Source of the DNA: Chitinophaga ginsengisegetis
GTDB taxonomy: Bacteria > Bacteroidota > Bacteroidia > Chitinophagales > Chitinophagaceae
Assembly (NCBI RefSeq): GCF_900168065.1
Contig: NZ_FUZZ01000002.1
Coordinates: 310,001 to 374,000, forward strand
Direction of reading: 5' to 3'
Length of the DNA stretch: 64,000 nucleotides
Positions 56,369 to 64,000 of the stretch are shown piece after piece. The stretch's first letter is position 1. Every line of letters starts with the position of its first letter. The translations under genes and the position numbers were made by a program. The notes beneath the pieces are model-generated. The model made no database searches. It was given only the letters and a program-made list of their open reading frames with translations, and was not told where the DNA came from.

Positions 56369-57931
56369 TTACTCCCACTCTTTGCTCTGCTTCAGACTTG
56401 TGTTTTGCAGTTCCAGCGCAGGAATCGGCAATATTTCATTCTTAGGTTTAAAGCTTCTTTTATCGATAGCGTTCAGTACGGCGGATGCCTGCCCGGTTCT
56501 TACCAGGTCGAGGAAACGGTGTCCTTCTCCGGCCAGTTCAAGACGTCTTTCTTTAAAGATATTGTCGAAAGTGGCATCTACGGGTGTTAGTCCAACGCGG
56601 GCGCGTACGGCATTGAGCAACTGATAAGCGCGACTGCCGCTGCCACTGCCTTCTCCTGCTTTCACGCGGGCTTCTGCTTCCATCAGGTAAGTATCTGCCA
56701 GGCGTATTTCATACAGGTTTTGCGGAAAGTTCAGTTCCATGTTGCCACCACCCTGGGAGATGTTGGCAGTACGGCCCACAAATTTATTCAGGAAGAAGCC
56801 CGTGTTATCAAAACTTTCCGAGTAGGTTGCTTTACCTGCGGTCACGAGGCTTTTCATATCCAGGATGGTGGCGTTATAGCGCGGATCACCCCGCATAACG
56901 CTTTCCAGTTCTTTGGATACAAGCAGGAAACCCCATCCGGCCACATACTGGGAAGCCTCACTGGTAGCGGGTGTTGCCACCAGGCTGCGGGGACCGCAAA
57001 GGATATTCAGGATATTTCCATCGGTATTGGCTACGCCCGAAGTCCAGTTACCACCGGAAGTAGAAGTATAGGATATCTCAAAGATAGATTCGCTGGGGAA
57101 TTTGTAGGCATCTTCTGATCTCCATAAATCGGCAAAATTCGGTACCAGTGTATAGTTGTATTTAGCGCTCGGCTGACCGGGAGTTTCGCCATTTACTTCT
57201 TTAAGTTCTGCAGCGGCTTCGGTCCATTTTTTTTCATACAGGTATACTTTCCCCAGCAAAGCATGTGCAACGCCTTTACCTACGCGGCCTCCTTCGGTAA
57301 GGCGTGGCGGCACGTCCGGCAGACTGGCTTCAGCGATGGCATCTTTCAGGTCTTGTTCAATCTGTTTGTATACTTCTTCCGGTGTGGCCTGGGTTACTTT
57401 CTTTACATCGTCAATAGGAAGTGGCGCTGTCATCAGCGGTACATTCCTGAATAAGCGCACCAGGTCGAAATAAAAATACGCACGCAGTAATTTTGCTTCT
57501 GCAGCATATCTCTTTTTCAGATTTTCATCCATTGGTACTCCCGGCAGCTTGGATAACAGGATATTGGCGCGGCTGATGCCTGAAAAGCCTCTCTTCCAGA
57601 GTTCATCCTGCGGACCGGTAAGCGGCGTAAGCAGGTCTAACCGGGTCATTACCTGGAACACATTAATATCACTGGGACTGGCGCCACCGGTCCAGTGGTC
57701 GTCTGATGCAGCATCCATAGCGCCTATCTTCGTGGTATAGTTGCCGGCCTGGTAGCCCACCATGTCATATACCGCTACCAACCCGTTAAATGCTTCCTGT
57801 TGATTGGAGTAGTAAGTACTTTCCAGGAAACTTCCTTTGGGAGGAACGGTGATGAATTTATCACTGCAGCTGCTCATTAACTGCATGCCTGCCGCTATGG
57901 CTACTATATATTTTAAGTTTCGTTTTTTCAT
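56369..57931 (-). CDS. SusD/RagB-like nutrient-binding lipoprotein
   Basis: 520 residues with lipobox LMSSCSDKF. SusD features are GLVAVYDMVGYQ, the RYAAEAKLLRAYFYFDLVRLF signature helix, a YEIRLADTYLMEAEARVKAG segment near residue 410 and FKERRLELAGEGHRFLDLVRTG near the end. It binds the target glycan or oligosaccharide on the cell surface and closes the SusC channel. It is 21 bases downstream of the SusC gene and is followed by the hairpin and GH30 gene. Confidence 0.95.
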   Translation of the reverse strand: MKKRNLKYIVAIAAGMQLMSSCSDKFITVPPKGSFLESTYYSNQQEAFNGLVAVYDMVGYQAGNYTTKIGAMDAASDDHWTGGASPSDINVFQVMTRLDLLTPLTGPQDELWKRGFSGISRANILLSKLPGVPMDENLKKRYAAEAKLLRAYFYFDLVRLFRNVPLMTAPLPIDDVKKVTQATPEEVYKQIEQDLKDAIAEASLPDVPPRLTEGGRVGKGVAHALLGKVYLYEKKWTEAAAELKEVNGETPGQPSAKYNYTLVPNFADLWRSEDAYKFPSESIFEISYTSTSGGNWTSGVANTDGNILNILCGPRSLVATPATSEASQYVAGWGFLLVSKELESVMRGDPRYNATILDMKSLVTAGKATYSESFDNTGFFLNKFVGRTANISQGGGNMELNFPQNLYEIRLADTYLMEAEARVKAGEGSGSGSRAYQLLNAVRARVGLTPVDATFDNIFKERRLELAGEGHRFLDLVRTGQASAVLNAIDKRSFKPKNEILPIPALELQNTSLKQSKEWE

Positions 57932-57952
57932 TTTTGATCAGCTTTAAAATTA

Positions 57953-60900
57953 TCAGAAAGTAACATTCAAACCACCCATAAAGGAGCGTGCCTGCGGATA
58001 TACGCCACGGTCGATGCTCAACGCGTTGGTACCGCCTATTTCAGGATCGTACCCGGTATATTTGGTAATGGTGAGCAGGTTTTCGCTCATCACGTATACA
58101 CGTATTTTCTGCAACCCGGTTCTCTTCACCAGCGTTGACGGCAGTGAATAACCTATCTGTAATGTTTTAATCCTGAAGTAGCTGCCATCTTCCAGGTAAA
58201 AAGAAGAAGGTCTGCTGTAGTTTTTATTTGGATCAGCAGCGGTAAGCCGTGGATAAGTAGTAGAAGGATTTTCCGGTGTCCAGCGTTCCAGGGCTTTGGT
58301 TTGCCAGTTTGCTTTTGGAATATCCAGGCGGCGTAATCCCTGGAAAATTTTGTTGCCGTTAACGCCCTGGCCAAATGCGATGATATCAAATCCTTTGTAT
58401 GCGGCGCTGATGGTTAAACCATAAGTCCAGCTCGGAGTGGGATTACCGATGAAAGTCCGGTCTTTATCTGAAATGCTGCCATCACCATCGAGGTCTGCAA
58501 ACTGGAAATCGCCTGGTTTTGCAGATGGCTGGATCTTGCCGCCTGTTTTATTGGTGTAGGCATCTATCTGTTGCTGATTCTGGAAAATGCCCATTAATTC
58601 ATAACCATAAAAAGAGTTGAAAGCATGGCCTATTTCTGTTCTTACAATTTCGGGCATGTTCTGGAACCTTTCTTCCTTATCGTTTAAGCGGGTTACACCA
58701 TCACCGAGATAGGTTACTTTGTTTCTCATGTAGGAAGCATTCCCATTGGCAGAAAATTCCACTTCACCGATCTTCCCGTGGTAGCCCAGTTCCAGCTCCA
58801 CGCCACTGTTTTCCATGCTGCCCACGTTGGCCGCGGAGTTGTCGATAGCGCCTACAAATAAGGGCAGGCGGGGCTTCATCAGGATGTCTTTTGTTTTTTT
58901 GTTGTACCAGTCGAAGCTCAGTGTAATATTGCGTAACAGCGTAGCTTCAAAACCGATATTGGTTTGACTGGTGGATTCCCATTTCAGATTTGGATTGGCC
59001 GGTGCATTGGGGCTGTAACCAACGGTATAACCGAGCGGACCAAAATTATAATTCCTGCCGCTGCCGATAGTAGAAGCAAATGCCTGGTCGTCTATTTCAT
59101 CGCTACCTACTGTACCGTAACCGCCGCGGAATTTGAGGAAGTCCACCACTTTATTTTCCGGCCAGAAACTTTCTTTGGAGGCCACCCATCCCAATGAATA
59201 AGAAGGGAAGATACCATACTGGTGGTTGGGGCCGAAGCGGGAGGAACCGTCGCGGCGCAGGATACCTTCTACCAGGTATTTTTCTGCATAGTTGTAGTTG
59301 ATACGTCCGAAGAGGGAAGATACGCGGTGATCAATATTTTCCTTACCATCGGAGATACGGTTGGCCGCTGACGATTTAAAGTTAAGCGATGCCTCTTCAA
59401 AATTTGTGGCCGGGATGTCGTAGAACATTACATTGAGTTCCTTCAACCGGTTATCCATATAAGCGCCCTGCCCTGCGAGCAACGTGATGTTGTGCTTATT
59501 GAAACTGCGGGTATAGGAAACGATATTTTCAATGTTCCATGCATAGCTCTGATGCTGGCCGCGGTTAAAAGAGGTACGGGTATTTTTGGAAGAACTGTTC
59601 AGGTAATAAATAGGCGTAAATGTTTCATCTCCCCAGAAGGAAATTTTTGCACCTACAGTAGAGCGGAATTTCAATCCTTTAACCGGCTCCATTTCCAGGA
59701 AAGTATTACCTACCACGTTGTGCGACCAGTTGTAATTTCCAAGACGGGTACTGATATAAGCCAGTGGATTGGTAATTTCCTGCGCCACCTGGTCGGAGAT
59801 GCCATAAAACTGTCCGGCTGCATTTTTCCGGGCGCCTGTTTGTGTGTATGCGCCTCCGGCAGATTCTGCCGGATCGGTGATCACGGCTTTGGTAATCGGA
59901 TCCAGGTTGATGGCGGAACTCAGCGGTCCACCAAATTCATTATTGGTATTACCTATGCCGGTTGATTTCTCATAAGAATAACCAACGTTTTCGCCCCAGG
60001 TAAGCCAGGGAGTAATTTTATGCGTGGAATTCAGACGGAAGTTAACCCGTTCGTATTTGGAGATATCGGAAGCCACGATACCTTCCTGCTTCAGGTAACC
60101 AAAGGAGGAATAGAACGTAGATTTTTCGCTGCCGCCGCTGATGCTCAGTTCATGATTCTGGCGGATAGCGCTGTTGTTAAATATTTCAGCCTGCCAGTCG
60201 GTACCCTTGCCATAGGAAGAAGGATTGGCAAAAGGGGCGGTACCGCCATCATTTGTAACCGCTTCATTTCTTAAAGTGGCGTATTGCGTGGCATCCAGCA
60301 GTTTCAGTTTATGTGCCGGTGCGGAAGTGCCTAAGTAACCATTATAGCTCACGGATATTTTACCGCTCTTGCCTTTTTTGGTAGTTACGAGGATAACCCC
60401 CGCAGCGGCGCGTGCACCGTAAATAGCCTGGGAAGCCGCATCTTTCAGCACCTCCACGGATTCAATATCATATTGGTTCAGGTAGCCGATGCCGCCATTA
60501 TCTACCACTACGCCATCTATTACCCACAGCGGGTTATTGTTGTTGAAAGAAGTGATGCCTCTCACGCGGACAGACGACGCCGAACCCGGCTGACCGGAAC
60601 TGGCTGCCACTGTTAAGCCGGACGTGCGGCCCTGGAGTACCTGCTCCACGCGGGTTACGGGCTGGGATTCAATATCAGCAGCACGCACGCTGGAAATAGC
60701 GCCGGTCACCACACTTTTCTTCTGAATACCATAACCCACTACTACCGTTTCTGTGAGCGCAGTATTGGAGGGTTTCAGGCGAATACTCAAAGGACTGTTG
60801 GATACCGCTACTACTTTACTGTCGTATCCGATAAAAGATACCAGCAATAGGCTTTTATTGTTGGGTACTCTGATACTGAATTTACCTTCAGCATCTGCCG

Positions 60901-61375
60901 CAGTTCCGGTACCGGCATTCTGTACACGGATAGTAGCTCCCGGAATGGGTTCGCCTGTTTCAGATAACACACTACCGGTAACGGTTATACTGGAATCGGC
61001 GCTTTTTCCCGGAAGTATATTTACCAGGGTGATGCGCTTTCCTTCCATGACATAGGCCAGGGGTTGATTTTTCAGGCAGATGTCCAGGGCTTCCTTTACC
61101 GATACATTGCTGACATTTACGCTAACACGCGCAAATGAAGACAATAAGGCTTCGTCATACACCACAGATATACCCGCTTGTCGGGCCACTTCTTTCAGCA
61201 CTTTTTTCAGGGGTGCATTTTTTTCCGAGAGTGTGATCTGCTGCGACAATCCTTTTGCGCTGATATGCAGGCAAGCTGTAAGAAGCAAAAAGGCGGTCAT
61301 TTTCATAACGCAGAACATTTTGGTTGATAGTAATTTCCGGGTACAGGAAATTATACCACTAAAGTTTAATTGCAT
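57953..61375 (-). CDS. SusC/RagA-like TonB-dependent transporter with STN domain
   Basis: About 1,140 residues. It has a signal peptide (LLLTACLHISAKGLSQ), an STN domain (LKKVLKEVARQAGISVVYDEALL), a CarboxypepD_reg-like domain (GSVLSETGEPIPGATIRVQN), the TonB-box/plug region (ETVVVGYGIQKKSVVTGAIS, VRVRGITSFNNNNPLWVIDG, IYGARAAAGVILVTTKKGK) and a long barrel ending in MGGLNVTF. The STN domain signals to the FecR/ECF pair encoded upstream. The start is uncertain: ATGs at 61375, 61318, 61306 and 61300 are in frame, and the later ones give a normal signal peptide. Confidence 0.94.
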   Translation of the reverse strand: MQLNFSGIISCTRKLLSTKMFCVMKMTAFLLLTACLHISAKGLSQQITLSEKNAPLKKVLKEVARQAGISVVYDEALLSSFARVSVNVSNVSVKEALDICLKNQPLAYVMEGKRITLVNILPGKSADSSITVTGSVLSETGEPIPGATIRVQNAGTGTAADAEGKFSIRVPNNKSLLLVSFIGYDSKVVAVSNSPLSIRLKPSNTALTETVVVGYGIQKKSVVTGAISSVRAADIESQPVTRVEQVLQGRTSGLTVAASSGQPGSASSVRVRGITSFNNNNPLWVIDGVVVDNGGIGYLNQYDIESVEVLKDAASQAIYGARAAAGVILVTTKKGKSGKISVSYNGYLGTSAPAHKLKLLDATQYATLRNEAVTNDGGTAPFANPSSYGKGTDWQAEIFNNSAIRQNHELSISGGSEKSTFYSSFGYLKQEGIVASDISKYERVNFRLNSTHKITPWLTWGENVGYSYEKSTGIGNTNNEFGGPLSSAINLDPITKAVITDPAESAGGAYTQTGARKNAAGQFYGISDQVAQEITNPLAYISTRLGNYNWSHNVVGNTFLEMEPVKGLKFRSTVGAKISFWGDETFTPIYYLNSSSKNTRTSFNRGQHQSYAWNIENIVSYTRSFNKHNITLLAGQGAYMDNRLKELNVMFYDIPATNFEEASLNFKSSAANRISDGKENIDHRVSSLFGRINYNYAEKYLVEGILRRDGSSRFGPNHQYGIFPSYSLGWVASKESFWPENKVVDFLKFRGGYGTVGSDEIDDQAFASTIGSGRNYNFGPLGYTVGYSPNAPANPNLKWESTSQTNIGFEATLLRNITLSFDWYNKKTKDILMKPRLPLFVGAIDNSAANVGSMENSGVELELGYHGKIGEVEFSANGNASYMRNKVTYLGDGVTRLNDKEERFQNMPEIVRTEIGHAFNSFYGYELMGIFQNQQQIDAYTNKTGGKIQPSAKPGDFQFADLDGDGSISDKDRTFIGNPTPSWTYGLTISAAYKGFDIIAFGQGVNGNKIFQGLRRLDIPKANWQTKALERWTPENPSTTYPRLTAADPNKNYSRPSSFYLEDGSYFRIKTLQIGYSLPSTLVKRTGLQKIRVYVMSENLLTITKYTGYDPEIGGTNALSIDRGVYPQARSFMGGLNVTF

Positions 61376-61382
61376 ACTTTTG
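61375..61382 (+). promoter_or_regulatory. Plus-strand -7 box antisense to the susC leader
   Basis: TACTTTTG is an exact TAnnTTTG match on the plus strand, opposite to the SusC gene. No TTTG is seen 19-21 bases upstream. It would start a transcript at about 61389 that runs to the plus-strand terminator at 61454-61486. Confidence 0.4.
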
Positions 61383-61388
61383 TAGTGT

Positions 61389-61486
61389 TTGGGAATTCTT
61401 GTAATGAAGTTCTTTGATTAAGGGACTGAAACTCAAGGGAATGCCCAGGCCATACCGGGAGTGTTGCGAGCACTTCCGGTTTTTTT
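61389..61486 (+). ncRNA. Candidate antisense small RNA opposite the susC leader
   Basis: The region from the plus-strand -7 box to a plus-strand terminator is about 98 bases and has no reading frame. It lies in the 236-base gap between the FecR-like and SusC genes, opposite to their direction. Small cis-antisense RNAs at this place are known to repress Bacteroides polysaccharide loci (DonS type). No expression evidence exists here. Confidence 0.35.
61454..61486 (+). terminator. Plus-strand intrinsic terminator between fecR and susC
   Basis: A 10-pair stem (61454-61463 with 61471-61480, core ACCGG/CCGGT) with a 7-base loop, followed at once by T7 (61480-61486). The single imperfect pair is G-U in plus-strand RNA but C-A in minus-strand RNA, so the terminator reads on the plus strand although both neighbouring genes are on the minus strand. 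Confidence 0.65.
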
Positions 61487-61611
61487 CGGACATACCTTCC
61501 CCGGTTAACTTGTTTCGGTTGTTGTCATCTGTTTGAAATTTATCAGTTTTTACGTGGATTGCCGCAACGTGGAAGCTGCAATAATTAGCAAATATTAAAA
61601 GTGTTGTCTTG

Positions 61612-62784
61612 TTATTTTATTACGGTTAATTTTCTTCCTTCCAGGTTAAATTTCGCACCACTCGCTTCCAGCAGTTTCAACATTTCCGATAGCGGCAGGT
61701 TCCTGTTGATCCTCCCACCGAATAGCCTGTTGTCTGCATTTCTTGTATCTGTCTCAATATCATACCAGCGGGCTAACTGTCTCATAATTACATTTATATT
61801 AGCATTGTCAAATTCAAAGAATCCGGTCTTCCAGGCGGTTACCCCCGCTACATCTGCAGCGTATACCGACATCATGCCGGTGCTGTTACTGATAGCTGCC
61901 TGATCGCCGGGACGCAGGTACTTTTCTGCCTTACCAAGCTTCACTTTTACTGCACCACTGAGCAAAGTGGTTTTCACGGCGTCTTCATCGGCATAGGCCA
62001 TAATATCGAACGCAGTGCCCAGTACCTGTACTTCTATGGCATTTACTTTTACAATAAACGGATGTTTCGCATCCTGCTTTACTTCAAAATAGCCCTGCCC
62101 TTCCATTTCCACGGTGCGGTTATTACCGGTAAAAGCAGTTGGATAACGCAGGCTGGAGGCTGAATTGAGCCATGCCTGTGTGCCATCCGGCAATTCCACG
62201 GTGAACTGCCCGCCGCGTGGTACTTTCAGTGTATTATATCCAACTGATGCATGATCGCCGGACACAGCGTACTCGAGTTTTCCGTTTTGTTGCTTCACTA
62301 CCGTTGCACCCTGCCGGATCTCCTGTTTGCCTGCACTGTCGAGCGTAACCACCGAGCCATCGGCCAGTGTAAGTATGGCTTTGTTGGTACCCGGCATTAC
62401 GTCTGTGATGAGCGGAGCAGCCGGTAAAGGTACTGCAGGCTTACGCAGGGTGTAAAACAAAGTAATGCCGGATGTTACCAACAAGGCTACTGTAGCTGCT
62501 ATCGTCCAGTTACGGCGGAAGGATACCCGCATCGGTACCGCTTCTTCCTTACTGGTACTGATAGATTGCAACAACCGGGTTTCTATCCGGTTGCTCAGTT
62601 CTTCCGGAACAGCCGGCCGCTCCTGCATGATACGCTCAAAATCCTGTTGCATCACTGACAACAAAGGCTTATGCGCATCAGAGGTCAGCAGCCAGCTATA
62701 TAAGGTGGCTATTTCCTCCGGGCTGCATTGCCCATCGAGGTATTTTTGCAATAGTGCTTCCTGGTAGTCTTCCGGTAAATTCAT
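61612..62784 (-). CDS. FecR-family anti-sigma factor
   Basis: About 390 residues from the ATG at 62782-62784 (MNLPEDYQEALLQKYLDGQC); an in-frame extension to 62916 would overlap the sigma gene and does not look like protein. The N-terminal sigma-binding part is followed by one transmembrane helix (WTIAATVALLVTSGITLFYTL), the FecR domain (KVPRGGQFTVELPDGTQAWL, MEGQGYFEVKQDAKHPF) and a C-terminal STN-like part with NINVIMRQLARWYDIE. It transmits the SusC signal to the ECF sigma factor encoded upstream. Confidence 0.94.
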   Translation of the reverse strand: MNLPEDYQEALLQKYLDGQCSPEEIATLYSWLLTSDAHKPLLSVMQQDFERIMQERPAVPEELSNRIETRLLQSISTSKEEAVPMRVSFRRNWTIAATVALLVTSGITLFYTLRKPAVPLPAAPLITDVMPGTNKAILTLADGSVVTLDSAGKQEIRQGATVVKQQNGKLEYAVSGDHASVGYNTLKVPRGGQFTVELPDGTQAWLNSASSLRYPTAFTGNNRTVEMEGQGYFEVKQDAKHPFIVKVNAIEVQVLGTAFDIMAYADEDAVKTTLLSGAVKVKLGKAEKYLRPGDQAAISNSTGMMSVYAADVAGVTAWKTGFFEFDNANINVIMRQLARWYDIETDTRNADNRLFGGRINRNLPLSEMLKLLEASGAKFNLEGRKLTVIK

Positions 62785-62869
62785 TATTATGCCAGAACCT
62801 TTTGAATACAGGCCCTGCATATAATATCCGGAAATGAAGAAAGAGGGTACCCCTCCGGGAAAATATTTT

Positions 62870-63460
62870 TTAAATAATGGTGGTAAGAAGATAGGTAGCC
62901 ACCAGGATATCGCCATGACGGAAGATATAATCCTGTATAAACCGCATACTGAGAACCATATGCTTCTTTACGGTATCGCGGGAAATACCTAATATGGCGG
63001 CGGCTTCATCATATGTTTTGCCTTCCTGCCGGCACAGGCGGAATACGCTTTGCCGCTGGCTGGTCATCCGGCTTAATGCTTCCTGGAAAAGGCGGTCGTA
63101 CTCCCGCGACCTTACCGTCAGATCAGTTAACCCGGTATCGTGGTGAGAGAGCTGCAAAAACAATTGCTCGCGCATTTGCTCATCGGTAGCCAGTTTGGCG
63201 ATGGTTTTAAAAACGTGGTTACGGGCAATCCTGTAAAGATAACCGCTGAAAGAAAGCTTTGGGTTAATCCGTTCCCTGATTTCCCATATCTTCAGGAATA
63301 CATCATGAACAAGGTCCTCCGCCAGGGAAGGCACTTTGCAAAAGCGTAACAGGTAGATATAGAGAGAAGAATGGTAGTGCCGGTAGATACTGGAAAAAGC
63401 CAATTCGTCGCCCCCTATCATCCTCAACAACACTTCTTCTTCAGATGGCATTCGCTCCAT
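62870..63460 (-). CDS. ECF RNA polymerase sigma factor
   Basis: 196 residues. Region 2 is seen in LAFSSIYRHYHSSLYIYLLRF and AEDLVHDVFLKIW, and region 4 in MTSQRQSVFRLCRQEGKTYDEAAAIL followed by SRDTVKKHMVLS. A hydrophobic C-terminal tail follows (DILVATYLLTTII). It should drive the SusC-SusD-GH30 locus under FecR control. ATGs at 63460 and 63451 are both possible starts. A small hairpin (ACACCG/CGGTGT, 63487-63501) lies in its leader. Confidence 0.93.
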   Translation of the reverse strand: MERMPSEEEVLLRMIGGDELAFSSIYRHYHSSLYIYLLRFCKVPSLAEDLVHDVFLKIWEIRERINPKLSFSGYLYRIARNHVFKTIAKLATDEQMREQLFLQLSHHDTGLTDLTVRSREYDRLFQEALSRMTSQRQSVFRLCRQEGKTYDEAAAILGISRDTVKKHMVLSMRFIQDYIFRHGDILVATYLLTTII

Positions 63461-63561
63461 ATGAGTTTAACAGGTTTTAATGATGCACACCGTTCCGGTG
63501 TAAATTATAAAAAACCACGGGAAATACAAATAACACGAATTTCACAACACTGGTGTATAGT

Positions 63562-64000
63562 TTACGCTTCCTGTATAAATGCCAGCGCCCTTTTTTCCGA
63601 CCAGTAAAAATCGTCCCCGAATTTTACAAATCCCACATGGCCGCCCTGGTGCGGGGTTTCCAGGAAAAGGTATGGACTGTCGGCCGCTATCTCATAAGGA
63701 TAACACTCCTTCCCCAGGAACGGATCATCTTTCGCATTGATTACCAATACCGGTATCCGGATGTAAGGCAGCAACGGCCGGGAACTGCATTGTTCCCAAT
63801 AGGTAAGGGCATCTTTAAATCCATGCATGGGCGCTGTATAGCGATCATCGAATTGCCGGAACGACCGGATATCCGCATACCGGTCGAGGCTGATGCTCCC
63901 CGGAAACTGCAACTCCTTCAACCGCAGCTTCTCTCCCAGGTCGCGGATGAAGCGCTGCATATATATAATATTGTGTCTTTTCTCCAGCTCCGCAGAGCCG
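63562..64000 (-). CDS. Alpha/beta hydrolase, YheT-like, N-terminus cut by window edge
   Basis: The frame stays open past the ATG at 63958-63960 to the right edge (reading ...ELEKRHNIIYMQRFI), so this is the C-terminal part of a longer gene. Visible are VLVINAKDDPFL, with the catalytic Asp, and HQGGHVGFV, with the catalytic His, in the spacing of the YheT family of alpha/beta hydrolases. The nucleophile Ser lies outside the window. Substrate unknown. The stop is 101 bases upstream of the sigma-factor start on the same strand. Confidence 0.88.
   Translation of the reverse strand, partial: GSAELEKRHNIIYMQRFIRDLGEKLRLKELQFPGSISLDRYADIRSFRQFDDRYTAPMHGFKDALTYWEQCSSRPLLPYIRIPVLVINAKDDPFLGKECYPYEIAADSPYLFLETPHQGGHVGFVKFGDDFYWSEKRALAFIQEA

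Noticed and set aside
63487..63501. The ACACCG/CGGTGT hairpin as a terminator of the YheT-like gene
   Set aside because: It has only 6 pairs and no T-run follows on the minus strand; it is mentioned only as a leader hairpin of the sigma-factor gene.
1..64000. tRNA, rRNA, CRISPR arrays, insertion sequences, phage or toxin-antitoxin genes
   Set aside because: No cloverleaf, spaced direct repeats, transposase motifs or terminal inverted repeats were seen on either strand.

Overview
The window is bacterial and reads as a chromosomal segment of a Bacteroidota member, most likely a soil-type Chitinophagaceae (Chitinophaga-like). The evidence is two SusC/SusD pairs, each with an ECF sigma factor and a FecR anti-sigma factor; a T9SS/gliding C-terminal domain protein; many lipoproteins with a Cys right after the signal peptide; DUF4843, PKD-like, DUF6607 and HmuY proteins; and promoters matching the Bacteroidota form (TTTG about 19-20 bases before TAnnTTTG). 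No tRNA, rRNA, CRISPR array, insertion sequence or phage gene was seen.

1-15.7 kb (minus strand) is a thirteen-gene exopolysaccharide operon. In transcription order it encodes an outer-membrane export lipoprotein (Wza type), a BY-kinase/chain-length protein (Wzc type), a NusG-like antiterminator, ManC, GDP-fucose synthase, UDP-glucose dehydrogenase, Gmd, a flippase, a GT4 glycosyltransferase, a Wzy/ligase-type membrane protein, a second GT4, a pyruvyltransferase-family protein and a beta-propeller protein cut by the left edge. Precursor supply points to a colanic-acid-like polymer (fucose, glucuronate, probably pyruvate). A LuxR-type response regulator (15.8-16.5 kb) lies just upstream in the same direction, and a short soluble histidine kinase is divergent to it.

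17.5-30 kb carries a T9SS-sorted protein, a DUF3829-like lipoprotein, and a first SusCD locus (ECF sigma, FecR, SusC, SusD, DUF4843, PKD-like lipoprotein, TlpA thioredoxin) that has no carbohydrate-active enzyme. 30-33.8 kb is a probable heme-uptake operon (HmuR-type receptor, HmuY, DUF6607). 33.9-38.4 kb holds a pirin, a PAS-PAS histidine kinase whose start codon lies in a 14-bp inverted repeat, a REC-CRP fusion regulator and two unknown helical proteins. 38.6-48.4 kb has an ArnT-type glycosyltransferase, a P-type ATPase/hydroxyacid dehydrogenase/thiolase run, and a large cytochrome c/propeller lipoprotein. 48.5-52 kb has a second TlpA protein, a quinone-oxidoreductase-like enzyme, a Crp/Fnr regulator and DUF1543.

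52-63.5 kb is a second polysaccharide utilization locus (ECF sigma, FecR, SusC, SusD, GH30, GH116), plausibly for a beta-glucan or other beta-glucoside. It holds the most interesting non-coding signals: a plus-strand -7 box followed by a plus-strand terminator between fecR and susC (candidate antisense small RNA), and a 24-25 bp hairpin between susD and the GH30 gene whose imperfections become G-U pairs only in the mRNA sense. A YheT-like hydrolase gene is cut by the right edge.
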